Below, one piece after another: positions 7,996 through 16,978 of a stretch of DNA of 64,000 bases. The translations under genes were made by a program, and so were the position numbers. Source of the stretch: Bacteroidales bacterium (GTDB taxonomy: Bacteria; Bacteroidota; Bacteroidia; Bacteroidales; UBA932); assembly GCA_017423025.1 (NCBI GenBank), contig JAFPGC010000027.1, positions 1 through 64,000 of the forward strand, given 5' to 3'. Within the stretch, counting starts at the first letter, position 1; the number at the start of each line of letters is the position of its first letter. The notes under the pieces were generated by a model, which was not told the origin of the DNA, searched no databases, and saw only the letters and a program-made list of their open reading frames with translations.

Positions 7996-10173
7996 ATGAA
8001 AAGATTGCTTGTAACCTTGCTTTGGGCCTTTGCCGCTTTTACGCTGGCCGCCCAGGGTGTTTCTGTTGAAAAGGCCCGCTTCCACGTGGGAGATAATGCT
8101 GCATGGCAGCAGCCCGGCTTTGACGACAGTTCCTGGCAGATCCTGGACCTGGACCGCGACTGGAACCAGCAGGGAATTCAGAATGCCAACGCCTTTGCCT
8201 GGTACCGCATCCATGTGGTCATTCCTTCCGAACTCAAGAAGGGGTTCACGAAGGACGTGTTGCTGGACCTGGGTCCTATAGATGATTGGGACGAGACCTG
8301 GCTGAACGGGGTGAGGGTAGGGAAGACCGGCTCCTACCCGGGTGATTCCGAAAAGGTTGAGGGTAACTGGGAAACCCCTCGCCGGTACGTCGTGGATCCT
8401 TCTCTGGTGCGCTGGGACCAGGAAAACATCATTGCCGTGCGGGTGTATAACGGCGGCGATCCCGGGGGCTTCTACGAGAGACCGGTCTGGATTGGAAAGC
8501 CGGGCCTTACGGACTATGCGACCCTGGGCTTAGCCCGGAAAGGCAACAAAGCCGAAGCTGTTCTGACATCCCGGGTAAAGACCGGCGGAACTTTAACGTT
8601 GACCAAGGTGGAGATCCTCAGCGGTGAACAGCTGGAGCGCAGTAGCAAGAAGGTGAAGCTGACCCCTGACAAGCCCTACAAGGTCTCCATGCCCATGGAG
8701 GGCCAGGTGCGGGTGGAGGTTGCCTATACGGATAACAACTTTGACGACCTGCTGGCCTCTGTTGTCTCCAATCCCTATATCCTCACGCCTCCGGCACCGG
8801 CCACCCCCCGTTACAACGGTCCGCTGGTGTTTGGCGTACGCCCCGGTTCTCCGGTCATCTTCCGCCTGGCTTTCTCGGGTGATAAACCCATGAAATTTGC
8901 CGTGGAAGGTCTTCCCGAGGGTGTTGTCCTGGATCCCGACAAGGGCGTGCTGAGTGGCAGCTGCCAGGAGGAAGGGGACTATCCGCTGGTATTTACTGCC
9001 ACTAATGACAAGGGGAGTACATCGGCCCGATTCACCTTGAAGGTGGGGCCCCAGATTGCCCTTACCCCTCCCATGGGTTGGAATTCCTGGAACTGCTGGG
9101 GGCTGAGCGTATCCCAGGAGAAAGTGATGGCATCGGCCGCCGCCCTTATCAACCGCGGTCTGGCCGATTACGGCTATTCCTATATGAACATTGACGATGC
9201 CTGGGAGGCAGCCGAGCGCAATCCCGACGGCACCATTTCCTCCAACGAGAAGTTTCCGGATATGAAGGCCCTGGGCGACTGGCTGCATTCCAACGGCCTC
9301 AAACTGGGTATCTATTCCAGCCCCGGAGACCACACTTGCGGCGGCCATCTGGGCTCGCTGGACCACGAAGAACAGGATGCCAGGACATTTGCCTCCTGGG
9401 GAGTGGATTACCTCAAGTACGACTGGTGCGGCTATTCCAAGGTGTTCAATCCCAGCAAAGACCATTCTACGGCCGCGTATATGCGTCCCTATATGAAGAT
9501 GCAGCAGTATCTGCGGGAGCAGCCCCGCGACATTTTCTACTCCCTGTGCCAGTACGGTATGGCCAACGTGTGGGAGTGGGGCGCTTTTGTAGATGCCAAT
9601 TCCTGGCGTACCACGGGGGATATCCGGGATGAATGGGGCTCCATGTCCGGCATTGGTTTCAGCAACCAGCTGGAGTTGTATCCCTATGCCGGTCCCGGCC
9701 ATTGGAACGACCCCGACATGCTGGTAGTGGGCAAGGTGGGCTGGAGCGACAACCTGCGCGACAGCCGTCTTACTCCGGACGAGCAGTACACCCACATCAG
9801 CCTCTGGTCCCTGCAGGCGGCCAATATGCTCATCGGCTGCCCCATTGACCAGATGGACGATTTTACTTTCAACCTCCTGTGCAACAACGAGGTGAATGCC
9901 GTGAACCAGGATGTCCTGGGCCAGCAGGCGCACCGGGATGACGCCGAGGACGGCATGCAGATCTGGAGCCGTGACCTGGCCGACGGCGGCAAAGCCATCG
10001 GCATCTTCAACCTGAACGAGTCTTCCGTACCCACTTACCTGAAGGGGGCTTTGGAGAGGATTGGAGTGAAAGCCGATACCGTCCGCGACCTCTGGCGCCA
10101 GAAAGACATCCCTACCGAAGCAACCTATAACATTCCGCCTCATGGCGTCCTTTACGTAAAAGTAAAACTATGA
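7996..10173 (+). CDS. GH27 alpha-galactosidase-family enzyme with N-terminal sugar-binding domain
   Basis: A cleavable signal (LLWAFAAFTLAAQG) is followed by a jelly-roll domain like those of beta-galactosidases (residues about 25-170, WYRIHVVIPSELKKG). Next is a putative Ig (He_PIG) domain near 285-350 (FAVEGLPEGVVLDPDKGVLSG) and then the GH27 barrel from TPPMGWNSWN (356-365). The nucleophile is predicted as the Asp in YLKYDWCGYS (near 474) and the acid/base as an Asp in GDIRDEW (near 540). GH27 covers alpha-galactosidase, alpha-N-acetylgalactosaminidase and beta-L-arabinopyranosidase; the first is most likely. Its stop overlaps the next start by 4 bp (ATGA), indicating translational coupling. 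Confidence 0.88.
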   Translation: MKRLLVTLLWAFAAFTLAAQGVSVEKARFHVGDNAAWQQPGFDDSSWQILDLDRDWNQQGIQNANAFAWYRIHVVIPSELKKGFTKDVLLDLGPIDDWDETWLNGVRVGKTGSYPGDSEKVEGNWETPRRYVVDPSLVRWDQENIIAVRVYNGGDPGGFYERPVWIGKPGLTDYATLGLARKGNKAEAVLTSRVKTGGTLTLTKVEILSGEQLERSSKKVKLTPDKPYKVSMPMEGQVRVEVAYTDNNFDDLLASVVSNPYILTPPAPATPRYNGPLVFGVRPGSPVIFRLAFSGDKPMKFAVEGLPEGVVLDPDKGVLSGSCQEEGDYPLVFTATNDKGSTSARFTLKVGPQIALTPPMGWNSWNCWGLSVSQEKVMASAAALINRGLADYGYSYMNIDDAWEAAERNPDGTISSNEKFPDMKALGDWLHSNGLKLGIYSSPGDHTCGGHLGSLDHEEQDARTFASWGVDYLKYDWCGYSKVFNPSKDHSTAAYMRPYMKMQQYLREQPRDIFYSLCQYGMANVWEWGAFVDANSWRTTGDIRDEWGSMSGIGFSNQLELYPYAGPGHWNDPDMLVVGKVGWSDNLRDSRLTPDEQYTHISLWSLQAANMLIGCPIDQMDDFTFNLLCNNEVNAVNQDVLGQQAHRDDAEDGMQIWSRDLADGGKAIGIFNLNESSVPTYLKGALERIGVKADTVRDLWRQKDIPTEATYNIPPHGVLYVKVKL

Positions 10174-11549
10174 AGAAACTTACCTACATCCTTTTTCTGC
10201 TTCTCCTGTTCTCCTGCAAAGGGCAGCAGCCGGGAGTGACGGTGGTTCTCCAGGAGGACCGGGAGCCGGTGCAGGCCGGTGAATTCGGCTACAATCCCAT
10301 CTGCCCCATGGGCGTTTATATGGCCGATCCCAGTGCTAAAGTCATAGACGGGAGACTGTATGTGGCCTGTTCGCTGGATCTGAATCTGGATCTGTGGTGT
10401 TCGGCCTATCATCACCTGCTGTCTACGGACGATATGCTGCACTGGACGCTGCATCCCAACATTTTTGCCACCAAGGGCCCCTATGACGAGGTTTCCTACA
10501 GCGATGCAGACCTGTATGCTCCGGATATTGCGGAGAAGGATGGAAAGTACTATCTGTATTACGACCTCTCCGAATGGACCGAGGGCGTGGCGGTGGCCGA
10601 TTCTCCCGCCGGGCCCTTCGTTCAGGGCAAGCAGATAGAAGGCATCAGGGGCATCGACCCCACCGTGTTCATTGACGACGACGGTCAGGCGTATTATTTC
10701 TGGGACCAGTTCGGCGCCCAGGGAGCCAAACTGAATGCCGATATGAAGTCCCTGGATATGTCTACGCTGCACCAGGACCTGGTGACGGAAGACGAGCACT
10801 ACTTCCACGAGGGCAGCTACGTGTTCAAGCGGGACGGCTGGTATTATTATGTGTATGCCGCCGTCAGCCGCCAGAATATGCCCAGCTGCCTGGCTTATTC
10901 CATGTCCCGCAATGTCTTCGGCCCTTACGAGTACAAGGGCGTCATCATCGACAGCAACGGCTGCGACCCCGATGTCTGGAACAACCACGGTTCCGTTGTG
11001 GAATTCAATGGCCAGTGGTACGTATTGTATCACCGTTCCACCCACCATTCCAGCAAACTGCGCAAGGCCTGCATAGAGCCCATCACCTTTAACGAGGACG
11101 GCACCATCAATGAGGTGGAAATGACCTCCCAGGGCGCCGGAAAACCCATTCCGGCCACCAGTACCATCGATGCCGCCCGCGTCTGCCTGATGAACGGAGG
11201 CCCCCACGTGCGCCTCGAAACCCAGAACCGGGAAATCCTTTCCGGTATCCTGGATGGCAGCAAGGCCGCCTGGAAGTATGTGGACTTTCCGGCCGGCCTC
11301 ACCAAGTTTACCATCCGGGTCCGTTCCCTGGCCGGAGGCTACATAGCTGTCCGCCAGGACCAGTCTTTCTACGGGGAAATTGCCGGAGTGGATGTCCCTG
11401 CCGGGAAAGGGGAGTGGGTGACCCTGGAGTGCGAATTGGACGAGTATAAGGAAGGCCCCCAGGCCCTCTGGTTCACCTTCTCGGGGGACTGGGGCTCCTG
11501 GAAAAGCCCGATTGAACTGTTTGACATAGACTGGTTCCGTTTTGAGTAA
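10170..11549 (+). CDS. GH43 lipoprotein
   Basis: This 459-residue lipoprotein (lipobox LFSC) has a five-bladed propeller. The three canonical acids are visible: Asp in YMADPSAKV (near 51), Asp in GIDPTVF (near 162) and Glu in HEGSYVFKRDG (near 213). The C-terminal ~130 residues form a CBM6-like beta-sandwich. The architecture fits arabinofuranosidase/xylosidase-type GH43 enzymes, with the precise sugar unresolved. It overlaps GH27 by an ATGA junction, and the next gene begins at a TTG inside its last codons. It differs clearly from the GH43 at 948, which has an Ig domain in front. Confidence 0.87.
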   Translation: MKKLTYILFLLLLFSCKGQQPGVTVVLQEDREPVQAGEFGYNPICPMGVYMADPSAKVIDGRLYVACSLDLNLDLWCSAYHHLLSTDDMLHWTLHPNIFATKGPYDEVSYSDADLYAPDIAEKDGKYYLYYDLSEWTEGVAVADSPAGPFVQGKQIEGIRGIDPTVFIDDDGQAYYFWDQFGAQGAKLNADMKSLDMSTLHQDLVTEDEHYFHEGSYVFKRDGWYYYVYAAVSRQNMPSCLAYSMSRNVFGPYEYKGVIIDSNGCDPDVWNNHGSVVEFNGQWYVLYHRSTHHSSKLRKACIEPITFNEDGTINEVEMTSQGAGKPIPATSTIDAARVCLMNGGPHVRLETQNREILSGILDGSKAAWKYVDFPAGLTKFTIRVRSLAGGYIAVRQDQSFYGEIAGVDVPAGKGEWVTLECELDEYKEGPQALWFTFSGDWGSWKSPIELFDIDWFRFE

Positions 11550-12183
11550 GAAACTCCATATCATGGCCGTGCTGGGCTTGCTCCTGTTGAGCGGGGGCAA
11601 GGCCTGGGCCCAGGATGAAGTTCCGGAGGGCTGGAGTTTTGGCGGCTGGGAGTTTTTCGAGATAAACCACAATTTTAAGAATACTCCCATTTTCGGCAGT
11701 TTCTACTTCGAACACGACAATCTGCAGTACCGCTACTTCGACTGCTGGTACACCCGTACCACCCTGGGTGTGAAAGTTCTGCCCTGGCTCAAGGCCGATG
11801 TGGCATACGACTTTCTGATGGATGCATCGAAGGCCCTTACGCACAAACTGCTTCTGGATTTAAAAGGTACGCTCACCAGGGGGCCGCTTTCGGTCTCCAT
11901 CCGGGAACGCTATGTCCATTCCTGGACGCCGTCCAAGGGGACGCAGGGAAACGTGCTGCGTTCCCTCCTGAAGGTGCAATACGCCATTCCCGGCACCCAC
12001 TGGAAACCGTATCTGGCCATCGAGGTATTCACCTGGGATACCTGGAAGAGAACCCGCCATTATGTGGCCTGCACTTACGATGTGACCTCCTGGATGGAAC
12101 TGGAGGCTTATTACTTTTACTATACGCACAACGGAAAACCCGCCCAGCACATAATAGGTGTGGGTGTGAATTTTTACTTATAG
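11542..12183 (+). CDS. DUF2490-like outer-membrane beta-barrel protein
   Basis: A small 213-residue exported protein: signal MSKKLHIMAVLGLLLLSGGKAWAQ, then alternating aromatic/hydrophobic strands ending in a terminal GVNFYL segment typical of outer-membrane barrels. The size and pattern resemble DUF2490 proteins. The start is chosen as the TTG at 11542 because it supplies the basic KK n-region of the signal; the alternative ATG at 11563 would leave a signal with no positive charge. It overlaps the GH43 stop by 8 bp. A role as a small porin or glycan-locus accessory is inferred; no ligand is evident. Confidence 0.6.
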   Translation: MSKKLHIMAVLGLLLLSGGKAWAQDEVPEGWSFGGWEFFEINHNFKNTPIFGSFYFEHDNLQYRYFDCWYTRTTLGVKVLPWLKADVAYDFLMDASKALTHKLLLDLKGTLTRGPLSVSIRERYVHSWTPSKGTQGNVLRSLLKVQYAIPGTHWKPYLAIEVFTWDTWKRTRHYVACTYDVTSWMELEAYYFYYTHNGKPAQHIIGVGVNFYL

Positions 12184-12184
12184 C

Positions 12185-13897
12185 ATGAGAAGATTCCTAT
12201 TCCCCTTGCTGGCCGTCTCGCTGGCGTTGCTTAGCGCCTGCAACAGTCCTGTACAGCCTTCCGGACCGGCCGATTCCGGTTTTGTAACGGAGTATCTGAC
12301 CCCGGTGCGCATCGTCTGCACGCAAGGCCCGGTACAGAAGGCCGATCATCTCCTGGAACCCTACGTGGGCCAGGTTTCCACCGACGAGCCCGGTTACACC
12401 ACCTTCGATAAAGGCGGTTATGTAGTTCTGGACTTCGGCAAGGAAATCCAGGGCGGCATCCAGATTGTGCGCAGCATGGGCGGCTCCAAGAAGGTCCGCT
12501 TCCGTCTGGTGCTGGGAGAGTCCGTGAGTGAGGCGCTCAGCAGCGTGGATGCTCCCGGAACCACCGCCACCAACGACCACGCCATGCGGGATATGGAGAT
12601 TTCCGTTCCCTGGTTGGGCGTGGCCGAATACGGGAACAGCGGCTTCCGTTTCGCCCGCCTGGAACTGGTGGACGGAGACGGGGGAGATGTGGATGTTGTG
12701 GCCGTGAGGGCCATTTCGAAGTACCGGGACGTGCCGTATGAGGGCAGTTTCACCTGCTCCGACGAGCGCCTGAACCAAATCTGGCAAACCGGTGCCTATA
12801 CCGTGCATCTTTGCATGCAGGACTATCTGTGGGATGGCATCAAGCGCGACCGCCTGGTATGGATGGGGGACATGCATCCGGAGATCATGACGCTTAACAC
12901 GGTCTTCGGCAACCAGGCCGTGGTGCAGAAGAGTCTAGACTACGTGCGGGACAAGACCCCTTCCGACGACTGGATGAACGGCATCTGCTCCTACTCCCTC
13001 TGGTGGATTGTCCTTCAACACCATCTTTACCAGTGGTATGGGGATAAGGCTTACCTGCAGGAACAGCAGGCTTATCTGAAGGAACTGCTGCATACCGTGA
13101 TGGCCAACCTGGACGGCTCGCGGGAGAATTACAAGGAGGGCCGATTCATAGACTGGCCTTCCAACGACCTGCCGGACGTGATCCACGCCGGCCTGCAGGC
13201 TTTGAGTGTGCGCGCATTGGAAGCCGGGGCCGATATGGCAGCCTGGCTGGGGGATGCCGCCCTGCAACAGGAATGCACGGAGGCTGCCGGCAAGCTCCGG
13301 GAATATGTCCCGGACACCGTGGGCAACAGCCAGGCCGCGGCCCTTCTGTCCATCCAGGGGATGGTGGATGCGGAGGAAGCATCGGCCCTGATCCTTAAAA
13401 ACGGACCGGAGAAATTTACCTCCTTCATGGGCTATTACCTGCTTGAGGCGCTGGCCAAAAGCGGGCATTATGCCGAAGCCATGGATTTGATATCGGCCTA
13501 CTGGGGCCGGATGCTGGAGCTGGGCGCCACCACCTTCTGGGAAGACTTCAATTTCAACGACGCCAAAAATGCCGGCCGCATTGACGAGGTGGTTCCCGAG
13601 GGCAAGTTTGACATCCATGCCGATGGCGGTGCCTATTGCTACGTGGGCCTGCGTCACAGTTTCTGCCACGGCTGGGCCTCCGGTCCCACGGCGTGGCTAA
13701 GCGAGCATGTTCTGGGCATCCAGCCAGTGGGCGTGGGCTTCCGCGAGGTGCGTATAGAACCGCATCTGGGCAATCTGGATTGGGCCGAAGGCACTTTCCC
13801 CACCCCGTATGGCATAATCAGCGTCCGGCACGAGAAACAGGCCGATGGCAGCGTGAAATCTTCCGTCAAACTACCTAAAGGCGTGAAAAGACTATGA
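12185..13897 (+). CDS. GH78-like alpha-L-rhamnosidase, compact form
   Basis: This 570-residue lipoprotein (lipobox LSAC) lacks the long N-terminal modules of classical GH78 enzymes. It has a short beta-sandwich (residues about 70-180) followed directly by the six-hairpin barrel. DGIKRDRLVWMGDMHPE near 219 occupies the place of the GH78 general-acid loop. TTFWEDFN near 451 corresponds to the GATTxWE segment, and the C-terminal GVGFREVRIEPHLGNL is the usual rhamnosidase tail sandwich. Hydrolysis of terminal alpha-L-rhamnose is the best guess; the sequence divergence means another deoxysugar or uronosyl substrate is possible. It abuts DUF2490 and overlaps GH106 by ATGA. Confidence 0.72.
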   Translation: MRRFLFPLLAVSLALLSACNSPVQPSGPADSGFVTEYLTPVRIVCTQGPVQKADHLLEPYVGQVSTDEPGYTTFDKGGYVVLDFGKEIQGGIQIVRSMGGSKKVRFRLVLGESVSEALSSVDAPGTTATNDHAMRDMEISVPWLGVAEYGNSGFRFARLELVDGDGGDVDVVAVRAISKYRDVPYEGSFTCSDERLNQIWQTGAYTVHLCMQDYLWDGIKRDRLVWMGDMHPEIMTLNTVFGNQAVVQKSLDYVRDKTPSDDWMNGICSYSLWWIVLQHHLYQWYGDKAYLQEQQAYLKELLHTVMANLDGSRENYKEGRFIDWPSNDLPDVIHAGLQALSVRALEAGADMAAWLGDAALQQECTEAAGKLREYVPDTVGNSQAAALLSIQGMVDAEEASALILKNGPEKFTSFMGYYLLEALAKSGHYAEAMDLISAYWGRMLELGATTFWEDFNFNDAKNAGRIDEVVPEGKFDIHADGGAYCYVGLRHSFCHGWASGPTAWLSEHVLGIQPVGVGFREVRIEPHLGNLDWAEGTFPTPYGIISVRHEKQADGSVKSSVKLPKGVKRL

Positions 13898-16800
13898 AAC
13901 GACGTCTGATCCCTTTGTTCCTGCTGTTGACCGCTTGCACCCAGAATCCCTGGCAGAGGGTGCAGGAAGGTTTCCAGACCCCGCCGGATTCCATCCGGGC
14001 GGCCGTGTACTGGTATTGGCTGGACAACAACATCTCCAAGGAAGGCGTTGTCAAGGACCTGGAAGCCATGAAGCGGGTGGGCATCACCCGTGCCTTCATT
14101 GGCAATCAGTCTACGGACGACGATTCCGAAATGCGCGTGCCGCTGTTCTCGGACGAGTGGTGGGACATTACCCACACCGCCATGAAGACGGCGGCCGATC
14201 TGGATATTGAGCTGGGCATGTTCAACTGCCCGGGCTGGAGCCAGTCCGGCGGGCCCTGGGTTACTCCGGAGCAGAGCATGAAATATGTGGAGGCCCATTT
14301 CCAGACGGTTAAGGGCAACGGACAGGAGCAGCAGCTCTCGCTCCCGGCTGTGGCCGAAGACCGGATCATCCGCATCCAGGCCTATCCTACCGTGAAGGGG
14401 CAATCCCAGTCCTGGACTTTCCAGACTCGGGAGGGAAAGGCGACCCGCCAGGTTTTCCGTCTTAGCAAGCCTTTCCCGGTGCGCTCCATGAAGATTGAAG
14501 GAACGGGAGACAGCTGGACTCCGCTGCGTTTCCTGGCCGACGGGGAAGAACTCCTGGCCTTCGACTACGACCGCCATAACCACAATCCCAATACCGGCTT
14601 CAAGCCGCTGGCTCCTTATCTTCTGGCCCTGCCCGCGCAGACGGCCACCAGCTTTGAACTGGTGATGGATGAACCCTCGGACGATAGCTTTACCGTTACT
14701 TTGTCCGACATTTCGGTGGTGGACCGGTATGCCGACAAATCCCTGGCCCGGATGTTCCAGGAGCCGCTTCCGCTGTGGGACTACTATATGTGGGAGACCC
14801 CGGCCGAATCCGATGCAACCAACCTGTACGTGGATCCATCGGCCCTGGTAGACCTGACGGCGCAGCTGAAGGATGGCAAGCTGGTCTGGAAGGTTCCGGA
14901 AGGGGAGTGGACCGTGCTCACCAGCTATATGGAGAGCACCGGCGTTCCCAATTCTCCGGCCGTTCCGGAAGGCACGGGACTGGAAGTGGACAAGATGAGC
15001 AAGGGATATCTGGCAGAGCATTACGACGCGTTTGTGGGCGAACTCCTGCGCCGCATTCCGGCAGAAGATCGCCGCACCTGGAAGGTGGTGGTGGAAGACA
15101 GCTATGAGACCGGCAGCCAGAACTGGACGGACGATATGGCCGAAGTCTTTGAACAAACCTATGGTTATAATCCCATTCCCTATCTTCCTGTTTTGCAGGG
15201 TGTTGTTGTGGGAAGTATGGACAAGAGTGACCGCTTTTTGTGGGATTTGAGACGCCTGGTGGCCGACCGCGTGGCCTACGATTACGTAGGCGCTCTGCGG
15301 GAGCTGGCGCACAAGGATGGCCTGGAAACCTGGCTGGAATGCTACGGCCACTGGGGCTTCCCCAGCGAATTCCTGCTATATGGAGGCCAGAGCGACCAGA
15401 TAGCCGGCGAATACTGGAGTGAAGGCACCCTGGGAGACATAGAGAACCGGGCGGCCTCTTCCTGCGGCCATATCTACGGCAAAAACCGCATCTGGGCCGA
15501 ATCCTGCACGGCGGCCGGCAATCCCTGGAGCCGCTATCCGCGCATGATGAAGCAGCGCGTGGACCGTTTCTTCTGCGAAGGCATCAACGCCACGCTCCTG
15601 CATCTGTATATCCAGCAGGCCGATGACCGCCAGCCCGGCAAGGCCGCCTGGTTCGGCAACGAATTCAACCGCAACAGCAGCTGGTACGATGGGATGGGTT
15701 CCTTCGTAACCTACCTCCGCCGCTGCAACTGGATGCTTCAGCAGGGCCGGTATGTGGCCGATGTGGCTTATTTTATCGGCGAAGATGCGCCCAAGATGAC
15801 GGGCGTGTGCGACCCGGAATTGCCCAAGGGCTATTCCTTCGATTACATCAATGCCGATGTTCTCAAGAACCACGCCCGGGTCCGGAACGGAAAGCTGGTG
15901 CTGGACAGCGGCATGGAATACCGCGTGCTGGTGCTTCCCAAGCAGGAAACCATGCGTCCGGAGATGCTGGAATGCATTTATGACTTTGAGAAACAGGGCC
16001 TTCCCGTCCTGGGGCCGCTCCCGCAGCGTTCCCCCAGCCTGCAGAATTATGGGGAGGCCGATGCCCGCGTAAAGGAACTGGCCGCCCTGATGGAGCCGCT
16101 GACCATAGCCGACGGCGTGGGCTTGGAGACAGTCCTGAACAATTTGGGCGTTGAGCCCGATTTCCAATACGGAGGAGATGGCTCCGTATCCTTCCTCCAC
16201 CGGACGCTGGACAAGGCCGGCGAAATCTATTTTGTGGCCAACCAGGAGGAAGAACCGGTGGAAGTGCTTCCTGAGTTCCGGGTTCCGGACGGCCTGAAGC
16301 CCCAGCTTTGGGATCCGCTTACCGGTGAATGCCGGGCCTGGGATGGAAAGACCCTGAAACTGGAAGCGCTCCAGAGCCTGTTCGTGGTGTTTGGCAAGGC
16401 CACCCTTCCGGAGGCAGCGAACCCCACGGAGATTGTTTTCGTGGAGAAACCCTGGACCGTGGACTTTGCTCCATCGGCCGGAAATGCCGGATTTACCCGG
16501 ACATTTGAAACGCTCTCGGACTGGAGTCAAAGCACGGATCCCCAGGTTAAATACTACTCAGGCTATGCCGTGTACAAGACTCAGTTCTCCCTCCCGGCCT
16601 CTTCCTGCGTGAAGCTGGACCTGGGAGAGGTAATGGTGGTGGCCGATGTGAAAGTGAACGGCCAACCCGCCGGAGGCGTCTGGACCTTCCCTTACAGTTT
16701 GGATATCAGCCGTTTGGTGAAGGAAGGGGAGAATACGCTGGAAGTGACCGTCTATAACAACTGGCGCAACCGCCTCATAGCGGACGAAGCCCTGCCGGAG

Positions 16801-16911
16801 GCTAAGCGGGGAACCTGGACCAACATCCAGCCTTGGACCGCCTCGGATGAATTGCAAACCTCGGGTCTTCTGGGCCCTGTGAGTATAATGTCCGTGGGTG
16901 TAAATGATTGA
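13894..16911 (+). CDS. GH106 alpha-L-rhamnosidase lipoprotein
   Basis: This 1005-residue lipoprotein (lipobox LTAC) has the GH106 N-terminal signature: YWYWLDNNISKEGVVKDLEAM near 30, then FNCPGWSQSGGPWVTPE near 110-126. The C-terminal ~170 residues form a jelly-roll (LDLGEVMVVADVKVNGQPAG). GH106 enzymes are calcium-dependent inverting alpha-L-rhamnosidases, known from rhamnogalacturonan and RG-II degradation in Bacteroides. Length and order of domains match the family. Its neighbours are two GH78-type genes, so different rhamnosyl linkages are probably handled in turn. A second GH106 lies at 55179-58391 and is clearly a separate paralogue. Confidence 0.9.
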   Translation: MKRRLIPLFLLLTACTQNPWQRVQEGFQTPPDSIRAAVYWYWLDNNISKEGVVKDLEAMKRVGITRAFIGNQSTDDDSEMRVPLFSDEWWDITHTAMKTAADLDIELGMFNCPGWSQSGGPWVTPEQSMKYVEAHFQTVKGNGQEQQLSLPAVAEDRIIRIQAYPTVKGQSQSWTFQTREGKATRQVFRLSKPFPVRSMKIEGTGDSWTPLRFLADGEELLAFDYDRHNHNPNTGFKPLAPYLLALPAQTATSFELVMDEPSDDSFTVTLSDISVVDRYADKSLARMFQEPLPLWDYYMWETPAESDATNLYVDPSALVDLTAQLKDGKLVWKVPEGEWTVLTSYMESTGVPNSPAVPEGTGLEVDKMSKGYLAEHYDAFVGELLRRIPAEDRRTWKVVVEDSYETGSQNWTDDMAEVFEQTYGYNPIPYLPVLQGVVVGSMDKSDRFLWDLRRLVADRVAYDYVGALRELAHKDGLETWLECYGHWGFPSEFLLYGGQSDQIAGEYWSEGTLGDIENRAASSCGHIYGKNRIWAESCTAAGNPWSRYPRMMKQRVDRFFCEGINATLLHLYIQQADDRQPGKAAWFGNEFNRNSSWYDGMGSFVTYLRRCNWMLQQGRYVADVAYFIGEDAPKMTGVCDPELPKGYSFDYINADVLKNHARVRNGKLVLDSGMEYRVLVLPKQETMRPEMLECIYDFEKQGLPVLGPLPQRSPSLQNYGEADARVKELAALMEPLTIADGVGLETVLNNLGVEPDFQYGGDGSVSFLHRTLDKAGEIYFVANQEEEPVEVLPEFRVPDGLKPQLWDPLTGECRAWDGKTLKLEALQSLFVVFGKATLPEAANPTEIVFVEKPWTVDFAPSAGNAGFTRTFETLSDWSQSTDPQVKYYSGYAVYKTQFSLPASSCVKLDLGEVMVVADVKVNGQPAGGVWTFPYSLDISRLVKEGENTLEVTVYNNWRNRLIADEALPEAKRGTWTNIQPWTASDELQTSGLLGPVSIMSVGVND

Positions 16912-16978
16912 TAGAAAAGAATATAACAGATTTCCCCTGGGTTAAAACGCCTATGGGTAAATAGATAAATATTTGGTT